The notes beneath the pieces are model-generated. The model searched no databases and was not told the DNA's origin. It was given only the letters and a program-made list of their open reading frames with translations. 42,572 nucleotides of DNA from positions 1 through 42,572 of the forward strand of contig JACKQB010000011.1 in NCBI GenBank assembly GCA_024233115.1. The letters are read 5' to 3'. Positions 1 through 8,422 of the stretch are shown piece after piece. This DNA is from Akkermansiaceae bacterium (lineage in GTDB: Bacteria > Verrucomicrobiota > Verrucomicrobiia > Verrucomicrobiales > Akkermansiaceae). The translations under genes and the position numbers were made by a program. Numbering within the stretch: position 1 is the stretch's first letter; each line of letters opens with the position of its first letter.

Positions 1-222
1 GTAAATGCCCCGGACTGAGAATCGCCTCACCCCGGGCGTCAGGACAAAGCCCGTCCTGGCAATGTATTATGACACGGGAACCGGCGGGATTGCGGAGCCT
101 TACGTGAGCCAGTAAGAGAAGTTGATATGTATAGTGTAGTTTGATACTGTGCCTGTGATTGGGGAAGATAAAAAAAGCTTCATGCAAGTTCTTAATGATG
201 ATACCTCTCCATAGTTAATGTG
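1..222. other. Window-edge leader with no supported gene
   Basis: No convincing coding region is visible. One plus-strand frame ends five codons into the window (TGA at 16-18), so the 3' end of an upstream gene may lie here. A 36-codon frame at 5-115 opens with ATG but has no recognisable content. A small inverted repeat, CAGGAC/GTCCTG, lies around 42-58 without a T-run. The rest is AT-rich and probably holds the promoter region of the sialidase gene that starts at 290. Confidence 0.5.
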
Positions 223-241
223 TGGTCTGGATTTTAGACCA
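223..241. promoter_or_regulatory. TGGT-N11-ACCA operator, sialidase 1
   Basis: The sequence TGGTCTGGATTTTAGACCA is a near-perfect 19-bp palindrome ending 48 bp before the sialidase start. It matches the TGGT-N11-ACCA pattern repeated across this locus and also shares the inner T at position 6 and the AGACCA right arm. The proposed binder is the GntR/LacI-type regulator encoded at 25068-26144. That assignment is inferred from co-occurrence and autoregulatory placement. Confidence 0.72.
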
Positions 242-289
242 GTCGTTTGATGATCAGATCAAACATTACTTTTCGTAAGAGTTACATCC

Positions 290-2317
290 ATGCAACCATT
301 GATCCTGCAATTCATCTCCGCGATTATTCTCTTGTCACCGCTGGGTCTATCAGCGGAGTCGGTGGAAAGCTTTGAAAAGTTCAAGGAGGGGGAGCTTACG
401 CGATGCAAAACAGCCCTTGGTGTATGGTCGGCGGCCCGGGGAAATAGTGAAATCCACAGGGGGAATGCAAAATCGGGAACGCTTTGCTTGCGCCTTACCG
501 GTGGAAAAAAGAAACGACTCAGCCTGGCACTGCCGGAGCCCACGCAAGGGCCATCGATGCTAACATTCTGGGCGGAACGATGGACTGCCCGCGGACCATT
601 CGAGTTCACTGTCGAGGCGCGCACGCACAAAGGATGGAGGGAAGTCTATAACGGTGCAAATGAAGTGAAGACAAAAAACTTCCCGACCCATGTGAAGACC
701 AGCCTACCTCCTGGCACCGGCGAAGTGCGATTTGGTTCCACAACTCCCGAGGACAGTGGCGTGCTCATCGACGAGGTGTCCATTGCGGCGGCCAAACCCA
801 TGCGGATTGAAGGGGTGACGACCGTGCAACCGGTTCTGCCGGTATTAATCCGGAAGAAAACAAACCCCGTGGTGGCCTTGAAAATGACCACCCAGGGGCA
901 GCTGAAACAGCAATCCGTCACCGCCATCGAGATTGACCTGGCGGGCACCACCCGGGTGAAGGACGTGAAGTCGATCCAGATCATCCACGGTGATTCTTTG
1001 CTTAAACCCGGGGTGGGGAAGGTATATGCCACTGAGCAGACTGTATCCGGAAATACTGCGGACACATTTGTTTTTAGAGGGAATGCGAAGTTGCTGCCCG
1101 GAGAAAACTACTTCTGGGTCTGTGTCGAGCTACACGACAGCGCGAGTTTGGACCATCAGGTTGACGCCTCGGTGCGCAGGGTGGCATTGGGCGGTAAAAA
1201 AACACTCGTTCCGGAAATTGAATCACCCGAGGGGGCCCAGCGCATTGGTTATGCCGTTAGGCAACAGGGCGACGACGGCTCGAAGGCATTCCGCATCCCG
1301 GGATTGGCAACCACGAACAAAGGCACGTTGATCGGTGTGTACGACGTGCGCTACCGGTCAGGCGGTGATCTTCCGGGTGACATCGACGTCGGCATGAGCC
1401 GCAGCACCGATGGTGGCCAGACATGGGAAAAGATGAAAATCATCATGGACATGGGTAACGATCCGAAGTGGAACTACGATGGTATTGGCGATCCCGCGAT
1501 CCTGGTCGATAAGTCGAACAACCGGATATGGGTGGGAGCCACATGGAGCCATGGAAACCGGTCGTGGCACGGCTCAGGGCAGGGGATGAAGCCGGAAGAA
1601 ACGGGGCAGGTGATGCTCGTTTACTCCGATGACGACGGCCTTACGTGGTCGAAGCCGATCAACATCACCTCACAGGTTAAGACCAACCCTGACTGGCACT
1701 TTGTTTTGCACGGCCCGGGCGCTGGCATCACGATGAAGGACGGCACGCTTGTCTTTGCCGCACAGTATCAGGATGAAAGCAAGCACCCCAACGGCAAAAA
1801 ACGCGCTTACCCTTTTTCCACCATCATGTGGAGCAAGGATCACGGCAAGACATGGCATCTCGGCACCGGAATCAAGGGGAATACCACCGAGGCGCAGGTC
1901 GTTGAGCTGTCCGATGGGTCACTGATGCTCAACTGCCGGGATAACCGGGGCGGATACCGCACCGTCGGCGTGACCAAGGATCTTGGCAAAACATGGACCA
2001 TGCATCCTACGGATCGTAAAGCGCTGCAGGATCCCGTCTGCATGGCGAGCCTGCTCAGGGTGGATCATCAAAAACACGGAACCTTGTTCTTTTTTTCCAA
2101 TCCCAATACCCAACGGGGGCGCCACAACATGACCATCAAGGTATCCAGGGATGAGGGCATGAGCTGGCCGGAACAATACCACACCCTCTACGACTCCCGC
2201 AGCTGCAGCGGTTATTCCTGCCTGACACCTGTGGGAAAGGATCATATCGGCGTGTATTACGAAGGTCCCACCGAGATCTACTACCTGCGTTTCAAGATCG
2301 CTGGCCTGCTCAAATGA
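290..2317 (+). CDS. Secreted GH33 exo-alpha-sialidase (sialidase 1)
   Basis: A 675-residue exported sialidase that would release terminal sialic acids from glycoconjugates at the cell surface or outside it. An N-terminal signal peptide (about residues 1-22, ending near SAES) is followed by a beta-sandwich region (about 23-165) and a BNR-associated N-terminal-type domain (about 170-310). The catalytic beta-propeller starts with the hallmark FRIP motif at residue 334. Asp-box repeats are visible (STDGGQTW, SDDDGLTW, SKDHGKTW, TKDLGKTW, SRDEGMSW), and IGVYYEG near the C-terminus supplies the usual Tyr region. The ATG at 290 opens directly on the signal peptide. No clear Shine-Dalgarno is seen. 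A TGGT-N11-ACCA operator lies 48 bp upstream, which links expression to the nan operon. A second, longer sialidase is at 14674-17364. Confidence 0.93.
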   Translation: MQPLILQFISAIILLSPLGLSAESVESFEKFKEGELTRCKTALGVWSAARGNSEIHRGNAKSGTLCLRLTGGKKKRLSLALPEPTQGPSMLTFWAERWTARGPFEFTVEARTHKGWREVYNGANEVKTKNFPTHVKTSLPPGTGEVRFGSTTPEDSGVLIDEVSIAAAKPMRIEGVTTVQPVLPVLIRKKTNPVVALKMTTQGQLKQQSVTAIEIDLAGTTRVKDVKSIQIIHGDSLLKPGVGKVYATEQTVSGNTADTFVFRGNAKLLPGENYFWVCVELHDSASLDHQVDASVRRVALGGKKTLVPEIESPEGAQRIGYAVRQQGDDGSKAFRIPGLATTNKGTLIGVYDVRYRSGGDLPGDIDVGMSRSTDGGQTWEKMKIIMDMGNDPKWNYDGIGDPAILVDKSNNRIWVGATWSHGNRSWHGSGQGMKPEETGQVMLVYSDDDGLTWSKPINITSQVKTNPDWHFVLHGPGAGITMKDGTLVFAAQYQDESKHPNGKKRAYPFSTIMWSKDHGKTWHLGTGIKGNTTEAQVVELSDGSLMLNCRDNRGGYRTVGVTKDLGKTWTMHPTDRKALQDPVCMASLLRVDHQKHGTLFFFSNPNTQRGRHNMTIKVSRDEGMSWPEQYHTLYDSRSCSGYSCLTPVGKDHIGVYYEGPTEIYYLRFKIAGLLK

Positions 2318-2335
2318 GCCATTGCCAGGGTGAAG

Positions 2336-2354
2336 TGGTCTTGAAATAAAACCA
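2336..2354. promoter_or_regulatory. TGGT-N11-ACCA operator, PEP-CTERM gene 1
   Basis: TGGTCTTGAAATAAAACCA lies 19 bp after the sialidase stop codon and 138 bp before the first PEP-CTERM gene. Both outer arms match the locus-wide motif exactly and the inner TCTT/AAAA positions resemble the other copies. It implies a separate promoter for the PEP-CTERM gene rather than read-through from the sialidase. Confidence 0.7.
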
Positions 2355-2492
2355 CGCAACTTCGGTTGCCCGAGACGCAAGATGCCGTTTAATCTGCCGT
2401 TGTTGAAGCGATTGTCCTCTTTGAGGACGGAAAGCAGACCAATACTCTGAGCCGATCTTCTTGCAAGAAAAACCAACACCACTAATACAATC

Positions 2493-3284
2493 ATGAAAAT
2501 GAAATACATAATCGCAGCACTGGCTGCAACAACACTCATGTCCAATGCTGCCATATCCCTAACGGCTGATTCATCCACGTTTGACTACCTCTACGAGATG
2601 AACGTTGACGCATCCACGCAGGATCAGAATGGGGGCGGCGGCGTTGACTGGTTCCCGACAGCTGCTGGCGGCCAAATCATTCCCCAAGACTACGCCGGCG
2701 GACTTGCATCCTCCAATCAAACCGCTTCTCCTACCGAGAACTTATGGCGCGGGGATTTCAACCTCGGTGGAGAAGGTAGTATCTGGCGTGAGGTCGTGTC
2801 AGGAGGTTCCGCATCTGACTGGACCTTGGAGGTTAGATTCAGAAAGAGATCCGGAACCCAAGGTACCAACGGTTGGTTTGCTATTGCCACTGCAAATTTG
2901 GGGGAGAGTAACTCAAGTGCACTAACGGTTTTGGACGACCGTATCCGTCTCACGGGTGGATCCGATTATTTAGTTGGATCTGATTTCACGAGTGGATTCC
3001 AAACCGTTCGTATTGCACACGATGCCGCGGATAACGCTTATTACTACTGGATTAACGGCACGCTTCTCAACGCAGATCTTTCCACACCCATCGCCGGGAC
3101 GAATGGCACTGCTTTTGATAACAACACCTTTATCGGTGATTACTCCGGTTCTATCGCAGGTGAGTGGGATGTTGATTACATACGTATTGACGAAGGTGCC
3201 TTCGCCCCTGTTCCCGAGCCAACCTCCGCAGCCCTTCTCGGACTCGGCGGACTTGCCCTGATCCTCCGCCGCCGGAAAGGCTAG
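2493..3284 (+). CDS. PEP-CTERM surface protein with ConA/LamG-like domain
   Basis: A 263-residue exported protein with an N-terminal signal peptide (MKMKYIIAALAATTLMSNA) and a C-terminal exosortase sorting signal: a VPEP motif, a hydrophobic helix (AALLGLGGLALIL) and an RRRKG basic tail. Residues about 30-235 look like a ConA/LamG-type jelly roll. Its second half (TVRIAHDAADNAYYYW ... IGDYSG ... WDVDYIRID) closely resembles the repeat units of the esterase at 17366-20545. The likely role is a glycan-binding protein anchored or displayed at the outer surface; this is inference, since no enzyme motif is seen. It has its own operator at 2336-2354. The leader is A/C-rich with no Shine-Dalgarno, and the ATG is the first codon of a perfect signal peptide. 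Confidence 0.88.
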   Translation: MKMKYIIAALAATTLMSNAAISLTADSSTFDYLYEMNVDASTQDQNGGGGVDWFPTAAGGQIIPQDYAGGLASSNQTASPTENLWRGDFNLGGEGSIWREVVSGGSASDWTLEVRFRKRSGTQGTNGWFAIATANLGESNSSALTVLDDRIRLTGGSDYLVGSDFTSGFQTVRIAHDAADNAYYYWINGTLLNADLSTPIAGTNGTAFDNNTFIGDYSGSIAGEWDVDYIRIDEGAFAPVPEPTSAALLGLGGLALILRRRKG

Positions 3285-3318
3285 GAGGCGCACGCTCCTT
3301 CGCCGCCGCAGGTCATAC

Positions 3319-3337
3319 TGGTTGGTGGTTAAAACCA
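3319..3337. promoter_or_regulatory. TGGT-N11-ACCA operator, PEP-CTERM gene 2
   Basis: TGGTTGGTGGTTAAAACCA lies 113 bp before the second PEP-CTERM start. The outer arms match exactly. A shorter overlapping palindrome (TGGT-N7-ACCA) sits within it. About 25 bp of similar sequence follows both this site and the site at 8297. Confidence 0.68.
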
Positions 3338-3415
3338 CTGCTGGGCATTTGCACTGGGGAAGGATCGCGTCAGCGTGTTCCGCGCATAGGCGAAACGACT
3401 TCGTCGATGGGCACC

Positions 3416-3441
3416 AACTCAACCGAAAAACTCAACCGAAA
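3416..3441 (+). repeat. 13-bp perfect tandem repeat in the leader
   Basis: Two adjacent identical copies of AACTCAACCGAAA end 9 bp before the ATG at 3451. They extend the A/C-rich, unstructured leader typical of the PEP-CTERM genes here. A comparable 18-bp tandem duplication precedes the gene at 13937. Confidence 0.85.
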
Positions 3442-3450
3442 CACACGACT

Positions 3451-4250
3451 ATGAAACTAAAAAACTGTTACGCGGCCTTTTCGATTGCCGCACTGGTAAT
3501 CACCTGTCTCGCACTGTCGGTCGCTTTCTCAGGAAGCGTCTCTGCAGCCACCTTGTATGTATTGGACTTCAATACCTTGGGACCGGGAGGTGCCGGCGGA
3601 ATTGCATTCAGCAACAGCGGAAGCGGCACGACTCCTGTCGCAACCACAGGTGGATACAATAAAACTACAATGCCTCCACCAAAGACAGCAGCGCCTATTC
3701 TCACAGTCCGCACGGCGGCACCTTCAGAATCCAAGACAACGCCGGCATCGGTGCGAATACCTCCGACGGGTTCACCATTGAGCTAGACTTTCGCCAGAGC
3801 AGCGCGAACTGGGCGGATCTTTTCTCCTTCGCGGTGGGCGGTTACGCCCTTAAGTTCGAAAAGATGGGAAACACAGGTGGTTTCAAACTCTATAACGATG
3901 CGCTTACTCCTGGCGGGACCAAGAGCTCATCGGCTTTGGATAATTATACAATCCCCTTCACACTCACTGCCGATACATGGACCACGATGCGTATTGGGTT
4001 TCAGGAGCAGACCGCAGGAACTACCACGATTTCATTCTACAAAGATGGCGCCTTGGAAGGAAGCACGACTTCCACCGAGCTGGTCGGCAACCTGACTGAG
4101 GTCCGCGGCAGGGCAAACGTGGCAAACACTGACGCTGGCAGCAACTGGCTCATGGATAACTTCACCGTGACCAGCGTCCCCGAGCCATCCTCCGCAGCCC
4201 TTCTCGGCCTTGGTGGACTTACCCTGATCCTCCGCCGCCGGAGAGGCTAG
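3451..4250 (+). pseudogene. PEP-CTERM surface protein, broken by one frameshift
   Basis: The gene opens with a signal peptide (MKLKNCYAAFSIAALVITCLALSVAFSG is within about residues 1-30) and ends with a VPEPSS sorting signal, hydrophobic helix and RRRRG tail, but the two halves are in different frames. The first frame runs to TAG at 3784-3786. The second frame is open and protein-like from about 3663 (NYNASTKDSS...), through FTIELDFRQSS to the tail at 4250. A single -1 shift in the A-run at 3661-3664 (AATAAAACT) would rejoin them as one protein of about 266 residues with a ConA/LamG-like core. This may be genuine decay, slippage on the A-run, or a homopolymer sequencing error. It is followed by a strong terminator. 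Confidence 0.85.
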
Positions 4251-4327
4251 GAGGCGCACGTTCCTTCGCCGTCGATGGTAAGGGGCGTCGGCACGACGCT
4301 CCCCAAAAAAGTCCAAACCACCAAGCC

Positions 4328-4360
4328 CCGGCCACCCCTTCGCGGGGGTGGCCGGTTTTT
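4328..4360 (+). terminator. Rho-independent terminator
   Basis: A perfect 11-bp GC-rich stem, CCGGCCACCCC at 4328-4338 with GGGGTGGCCGG at 4345-4355, has a 6-nt loop and is followed by TTTTT. It ends the PEP-CTERM transcript and separates it from the beta-galactosidase gene. Confidence 0.93.
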
Positions 4361-4420
4361 ATGTAGGTCAGTCACACTGCCTGATGTAAAAATAACAGCC
4401 GTCGCATTAAACAGTCCAAC

Positions 4421-7342
4421 ATGAAAAAAATCATCATAAGCGCATGCGCCGCCGCCTCGCTCACCTCGCTGTTGTCGGCGCAGATTACCAGTCGCACGTC
4501 ATTTGACGGCGACTGGAAATTCGCCCGCTTCGGCAAGATGGCGGACGGCACTGTGCTGCCCGAGCCGGGTGCGAAACCCAGCCTGATCAGCGCATCCAGC
4601 ACGCAGCTTGGAAACCCGGCGGCCAATGCCATTGACGGCGACCCCGACACCCGCTGGTGTGCCTCCGATGAGTCCGCGAGCCAATGGCTGCGCCTTGACC
4701 TTGGCCGCGAGGTCAAACTCTCCGGGGTCGGCGTCATCTGGGAAAAGGCCACCAAAAACACCTTCGCCATCGCCGTCTCCCGTGATGGAGCCGCATGGAA
4801 GCCGGTTGTCAGGAAACAGCGGCAGGGCAGCGAGACCCAGAGGCTCAAGTTCCCGACCACCGCCCGCTACATCAAGCTGCAGATGGACGGCAGTGGCGGC
4901 GCATGGGCCAGTGTGCGCGAGCTGATTGCGCTGGACTCCAACGACAAACCCGTCAAGCCGCAGTCGCCTGCCGACTCCGACGCCCCGGCCAGCCCGGATC
5001 AGGTTGCCTTTGATGACTCCAGGTGGCGTTCACTGGACCTTCCCCACGACTGGGCGATCGAGGGGCCGTTCAGCATGGAGATTGAAAACGAAACCGGCAA
5101 ACTTCCCTGGGAGGGCATCGGCTGGTACCGGAAAACGTTTGACGTCCCCGCCGCAGCCGCCGGGCGCAATATCTACATCGACTTCGACGGCGCCATGTCC
5201 CACGCCAGGGTGTACATCAACGGCACCTTCGCCGGTGAGTGGGCCTACGGCTACAACTCCTTCCGCATCGACGCCACGCCGCACCTCAAGTTCGGCGGCA
5301 AGAACACCATCGCTGTTAGACTGGAAAACAAACCGGTCTCCACGCGCTGGTATCCCGGCGCCGGCATCTATCGCCACGTCTGGATCGTGGATGCGCCCAA
5401 GACCCACATCGCCCACTGGGGCACCTACGTCACCACTCCTGAAATCACCGGTGAAAAAGGCACCGTGACCGTGGAAACCACCCTGGAAAACCGCGCCGGG
5501 CATACGCTGCGCTACGAAATCCTCGACGGGGAAAAAGTCGTCGCCAGCAAAGAACTCGCCGCGGAGGATGTCAGCAAGGCGACTCTAACTGTTGAAGACC
5601 CGAAACGCTGGGATATCAAGACACCGCATCGTTACGTACTGCGCACCAGCGTGATGGAGGAGGGGAAGGTCATCGACCAGGACCTCACCCGCTTTGGCAT
5701 CCGCACCATCGAGTGGCACCCGCAAAATGGATTTTTATTGAATGGGAAAAGAGTCACGCTCAAGGGGGTATGCAACCACCACGACCTCGGACCGCTCGGC
5801 GCCGCCGTCAATACCCGGGGCATGCAGCGCCAGATTGAGCTGCTTCAGGAAATGGGCTGCAACTCCATCCGCACTGCCCACAACCCACCCGCACCCGAGT
5901 TCCTAGACCTCTGCGACAAGATGGGCGTTCTCGTCATCGATGAGCTGTTCGACATCTGGAAACTCCAGAAATACGGCAAGGTCAACGGCTACAACATCGA
6001 CTGGGACAAGTGGCATGAAAAGGACGTGCGCAACTTCATCCTGCGCGACCGCAACCACCCGAGCATCATCGCCTGGAGCACCGGGAATGAAATCCCTGAG
6101 CTGGGCAGCCCCGACCACCACTGGGTGTCGTCCACACTGACGAGGCTGATCAAGCGGTATGACAAAACCCGCCCCGTCACCGCGGGCTCTAACGCCCCCG
6201 GTGCCGCGACCAACGGATTTGCAAAAACCGTGGACGCCTACGGCGTGAACTACCACCTGCACTCCTACGAACAGGTGGACAGGGTCCTCTCTAACATGGC
6301 TGTCTATGCCTCGGAGACCTCCTCCACCGTCAGTACGCGCGGCGAATACTTTTTCCCGGTCAGTTGGGACAAGGGCAAGGGGTTCTACCGGTTCCAGGTC
6401 AGTTCCTATGACCTCTACGCCCCCGGCTGGGCGAACCGGCCCGACCTCCAGTTTGAAATGCTGGACAAGTATCCGCGTTTCGCCGGCGAATACGTCTGGA
6501 CGGGATTCGACTACATCGGCGAGCCCACTCCGTACAACCAGGACCAGTCGAACGCCCTCAATTTTCAGAACCCGGAGGAACGGAAAAAATACATGGAGCA
6601 GCTCAAAAAGCTCGGCAACCGCGCGCCGTCACGCAGCTCCTACTTCGGTATTCTCGACCTCTGTGGATTTAAAAAGGACCGCTTCTACCTCTACCAGGCG
6701 CGCTGGCGTCCGGAGCTGCCGATGGCCCACATCCTGCCGCACTGGAACTGGCCGGAGCGCCGGGGCAAGGTGACACCCGTGCATGTTTATACCAGCGGCG
6801 ACGAGGCGGAACTCTTCCTCAACGGCAGGTCGCTTGGCAAGCGTCAAAAAGGCAAGCCGCACCACTACCGCCTGACCTGGGACGATGTGAAATATGCATC
6901 CGGCAAACTGGAGGTCGTGGTCAGCAAAAACGGCAAACCCTGGGCGAAGGCCACCAAGGAAACCACCGGAGCGGCCAAGAAGTTGGAACTCACCGCGGAC
7001 CGTGCCGAGATTGCGGCGGACGGGCGGGATCTTTCCTACCTCACCATCCGCGTGCTCGATGCCAGGGGACGCGAAGTCCCTCGCACCCGCCTGCCGGTGC
7101 ATGTCCGGGTCAGCGGACCGATCGAAATTGCCGCCATCGGCAATGGTGACCCCACCGATCACACCACGATGAAACCCGCCGATCCCACCAGGGCCGAAAT
7201 CACCGCCTTCAACGGCCTCGCCCAGATCATCGTCAGGTCAAAAAAAGGGGAGCAAGGCAAAGGAAAAATCGAAATCATCGCCAAAAGATTCGAAAAAGTG
7301 GCAACCATGGTAACGACCATCGATAACAAACACGATCATTAG
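4421..7342 (+). CDS. Secreted GH2 beta-galactosidase with CBM32-like insert
   Basis: A 973-residue exported glycoside hydrolase family 2 enzyme. After a signal peptide (residues 1-20) the GH2 sugar-binding domain starts (TSFDGDWKFARFG). It is then interrupted by an F5/8 type C (CBM32-like) module at about residues 48-170 (NAIDGDPDTRWCA, WLRLDLGREVKLSGV) before GH2 resumes at DDSRWRSLDLPHDWAIEGPF. The immunoglobulin-like domain follows, and then the TIM barrel with acid/base E557 (STGNEIPE) and nucleophile E690 (GEYVWTGFDY). C-terminal beta-domains cover about 760-970. The likely substrate is beta-galactosyl residues of mucin or other host-type glycans exposed after desialylation; this rests on the neighbours. 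No TGGT-N11-ACCA site was found upstream. The gene is convergent with the GH16 gene. Confidence 0.93.
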   Translation: MKKIIISACAAASLTSLLSAQITSRTSFDGDWKFARFGKMADGTVLPEPGAKPSLISASSTQLGNPAANAIDGDPDTRWCASDESASQWLRLDLGREVKLSGVGVIWEKATKNTFAIAVSRDGAAWKPVVRKQRQGSETQRLKFPTTARYIKLQMDGSGGAWASVRELIALDSNDKPVKPQSPADSDAPASPDQVAFDDSRWRSLDLPHDWAIEGPFSMEIENETGKLPWEGIGWYRKTFDVPAAAAGRNIYIDFDGAMSHARVYINGTFAGEWAYGYNSFRIDATPHLKFGGKNTIAVRLENKPVSTRWYPGAGIYRHVWIVDAPKTHIAHWGTYVTTPEITGEKGTVTVETTLENRAGHTLRYEILDGEKVVASKELAAEDVSKATLTVEDPKRWDIKTPHRYVLRTSVMEEGKVIDQDLTRFGIRTIEWHPQNGFLLNGKRVTLKGVCNHHDLGPLGAAVNTRGMQRQIELLQEMGCNSIRTAHNPPAPEFLDLCDKMGVLVIDELFDIWKLQKYGKVNGYNIDWDKWHEKDVRNFILRDRNHPSIIAWSTGNEIPELGSPDHHWVSSTLTRLIKRYDKTRPVTAGSNAPGAATNGFAKTVDAYGVNYHLHSYEQVDRVLSNMAVYASETSSTVSTRGEYFFPVSWDKGKGFYRFQVSSYDLYAPGWANRPDLQFEMLDKYPRFAGEYVWTGFDYIGEPTPYNQDQSNALNFQNPEERKKYMEQLKKLGNRAPSRSSYFGILDLCGFKKDRFYLYQARWRPELPMAHILPHWNWPERRGKVTPVHVYTSGDEAELFLNGRSLGKRQKGKPHHYRLTWDDVKYASGKLEVVVSKNGKPWAKATKETTGAAKKLELTADRAEIAADGRDLSYLTIRVLDARGREVPRTRLPVHVRVSGPIEIAAIGNGDPTDHTTMKPADPTRAEITAFNGLAQIIVRSKKGEQGKGKIEIIAKRFEKVATMVTTIDNKHDH

Positions 7343-7385
7343 CTGACCTCTCCCGTTGATGTGAAGCCTTTATTAAGAATCAGGA

Positions 7386-8180
7386 CTATTTCCGTTCATA
7401 GACCCTCACCCAGTCGATCTCCATGGCGGCTGGGTATTGCTTGGGATCTGCCGGTCCCACCCAGCTCCCGCCGATCTGCATGGACATGATGATGTAGAAC
7501 GGCTGTTTGTAGGGCCATTGTTCATCACCCTTCGCGGCAATGCGGGGATAGGTCAATGTCTTCTCCCCGTTGACGGTGAACACCAGCTTGTGCTCATCCC
7601 ACTCAATGCCGTAGGTGTTGAAATCGTTCTGCTTGATGGCGGTGGTCTTCGAGGTGGCGGGGTTTTTGCCGCCGGGTTTCTTGGTGTAGGCCGAGTGAAC
7701 CGTTTGGTAGACTTTGTTGTCGTGGTTCAGGTGCTCCATCAGGTCGATCTCGCCATTGCCCGGCCACCCTCCCTTTTCACCGAGCAGCCAGAGCGCCGGC
7801 CACGCCCCCTTGGCACTGTCGAAGCGTGCCCGGATCACGATTTTGCCATGTTTAAAAGCGAACTTGCCTTTGGATGTCACTCCTCCTGTTAGGAATGGGG
7901 ATTTGTCTTTTGATCGGTTCCGGTTGACGATGCCCCGGAGCTTTAACCGGCCATGGCCAATGCCGAAGACTTTCGCATCCTTCGTCATGGTGTTGTTCCA
8001 GTCCGATCCACCACGATCGCAGGGTGACCATTTGGTGATGTCAATTTTCCTGCCGTTGAACTCGTCGCGCCAGACCAGTTTCCAGCCATCGATATCCGCA
8101 TGGGGCAATGCTTCGGAACGGTTGGACAGGCACAGGAGGACACAAAGAGTGGTAAGAATGACTAATGATGATTGGGTCAT
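7386..8180 (-). CDS. Secreted GH16 endo-glycanase
   Basis: A 264-residue family GH16 jelly-roll hydrolase. A signal peptide is followed by WRDEFNG and the signature GEIDLMEHL carrying nucleophile E144, D146 and acid/base E149. The start chosen is the ATG at 8180 (MTQSSLVILTTLCVLL), because the upstream in-frame ATG adds a polar stretch before the signal peptide. Family members cut beta-1,3/1,4 glucans, agar-type galactans or, in Akkermansia and gut Bacteroidetes, poly-LacNAc chains of mucin O-glycans. The sialidase and galactosidase neighbours favour the last, but the sequence alone does not settle it. It diverges from the PEP-CTERM gene at 8423, and the operator at 8297-8315 lies in the shared intergenic region. 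Confidence 0.9.
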   Translation of the reverse strand: MTQSSLVILTTLCVLLCLSNRSEALPHADIDGWKLVWRDEFNGRKIDITKWSPCDRGGSDWNNTMTKDAKVFGIGHGRLKLRGIVNRNRSKDKSPFLTGGVTSKGKFAFKHGKIVIRARFDSAKGAWPALWLLGEKGGWPGNGEIDLMEHLNHDNKVYQTVHSAYTKKPGGKNPATSKTTAIKQNDFNTYGIEWDEHKLVFTVNGEKTLTYPRIAAKGDEQWPYKQPFYIIMSMQIGGSWVGPADPKQYPAAMEIDWVRVYERK

Positions 8181-8296
8181 GGTGGATACGGTAACTGAAC
8201 GGCAGTGACTTGGTGAGAACATGAGCAAGCGGTGATACCTTGTCTACCAGTTAGAGCCGATGTTTGCCATATCAGGCGGAAACGAGACCATCATGC

Positions 8297-8315
8297 TGGT
8301 TTGAGATTGAAACCA
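8297..8315. promoter_or_regulatory. TGGT-N11-ACCA operator in a divergent promoter region
   Basis: TGGTTTGAGATTGAAACCA lies almost midway between the divergent GH16 gene (start 8180) and the PEP-CTERM gene (start 8423). The arms are an exact match to the locus motif. It could control both genes. The GGTGATACC...ACCAG sequence near 8231-8250 is only a loose relative. Confidence 0.7.
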
Positions 8316-8422
8316 CTGCTGAGTATTCGCATGGGGACGGCAACGTGGTATTATTCGCTTCGATCGGTGGGATGACTCCACCAAGTCCGGCCTGCCTGAT
8401 TATCATACGAAACAACCAACCA

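Noticed and set aside
5..115. A 36-codon reading frame at the window start
   Set aside because: It is preceded by a stop, has no ribosome site or recognisable sequence, and cannot be told from chance.
2345..2400. Cyclic di-GMP-I-like riboswitch suggested by AAACC, a UUCG hairpin and GACGCAAG
   Set aside because: The AAACC part is explained by the operator arm, and the 3' half of the GEMM-I consensus is missing. Similar AAACC segments in the other leaders lack the core.
8231..8251. Second operator upstream of the GH16 gene (GGTGATACC...ACCA)
   Set aside because: It does not fit TGGT-N11-ACCA in either register; the exact site at 8297 is the better candidate.
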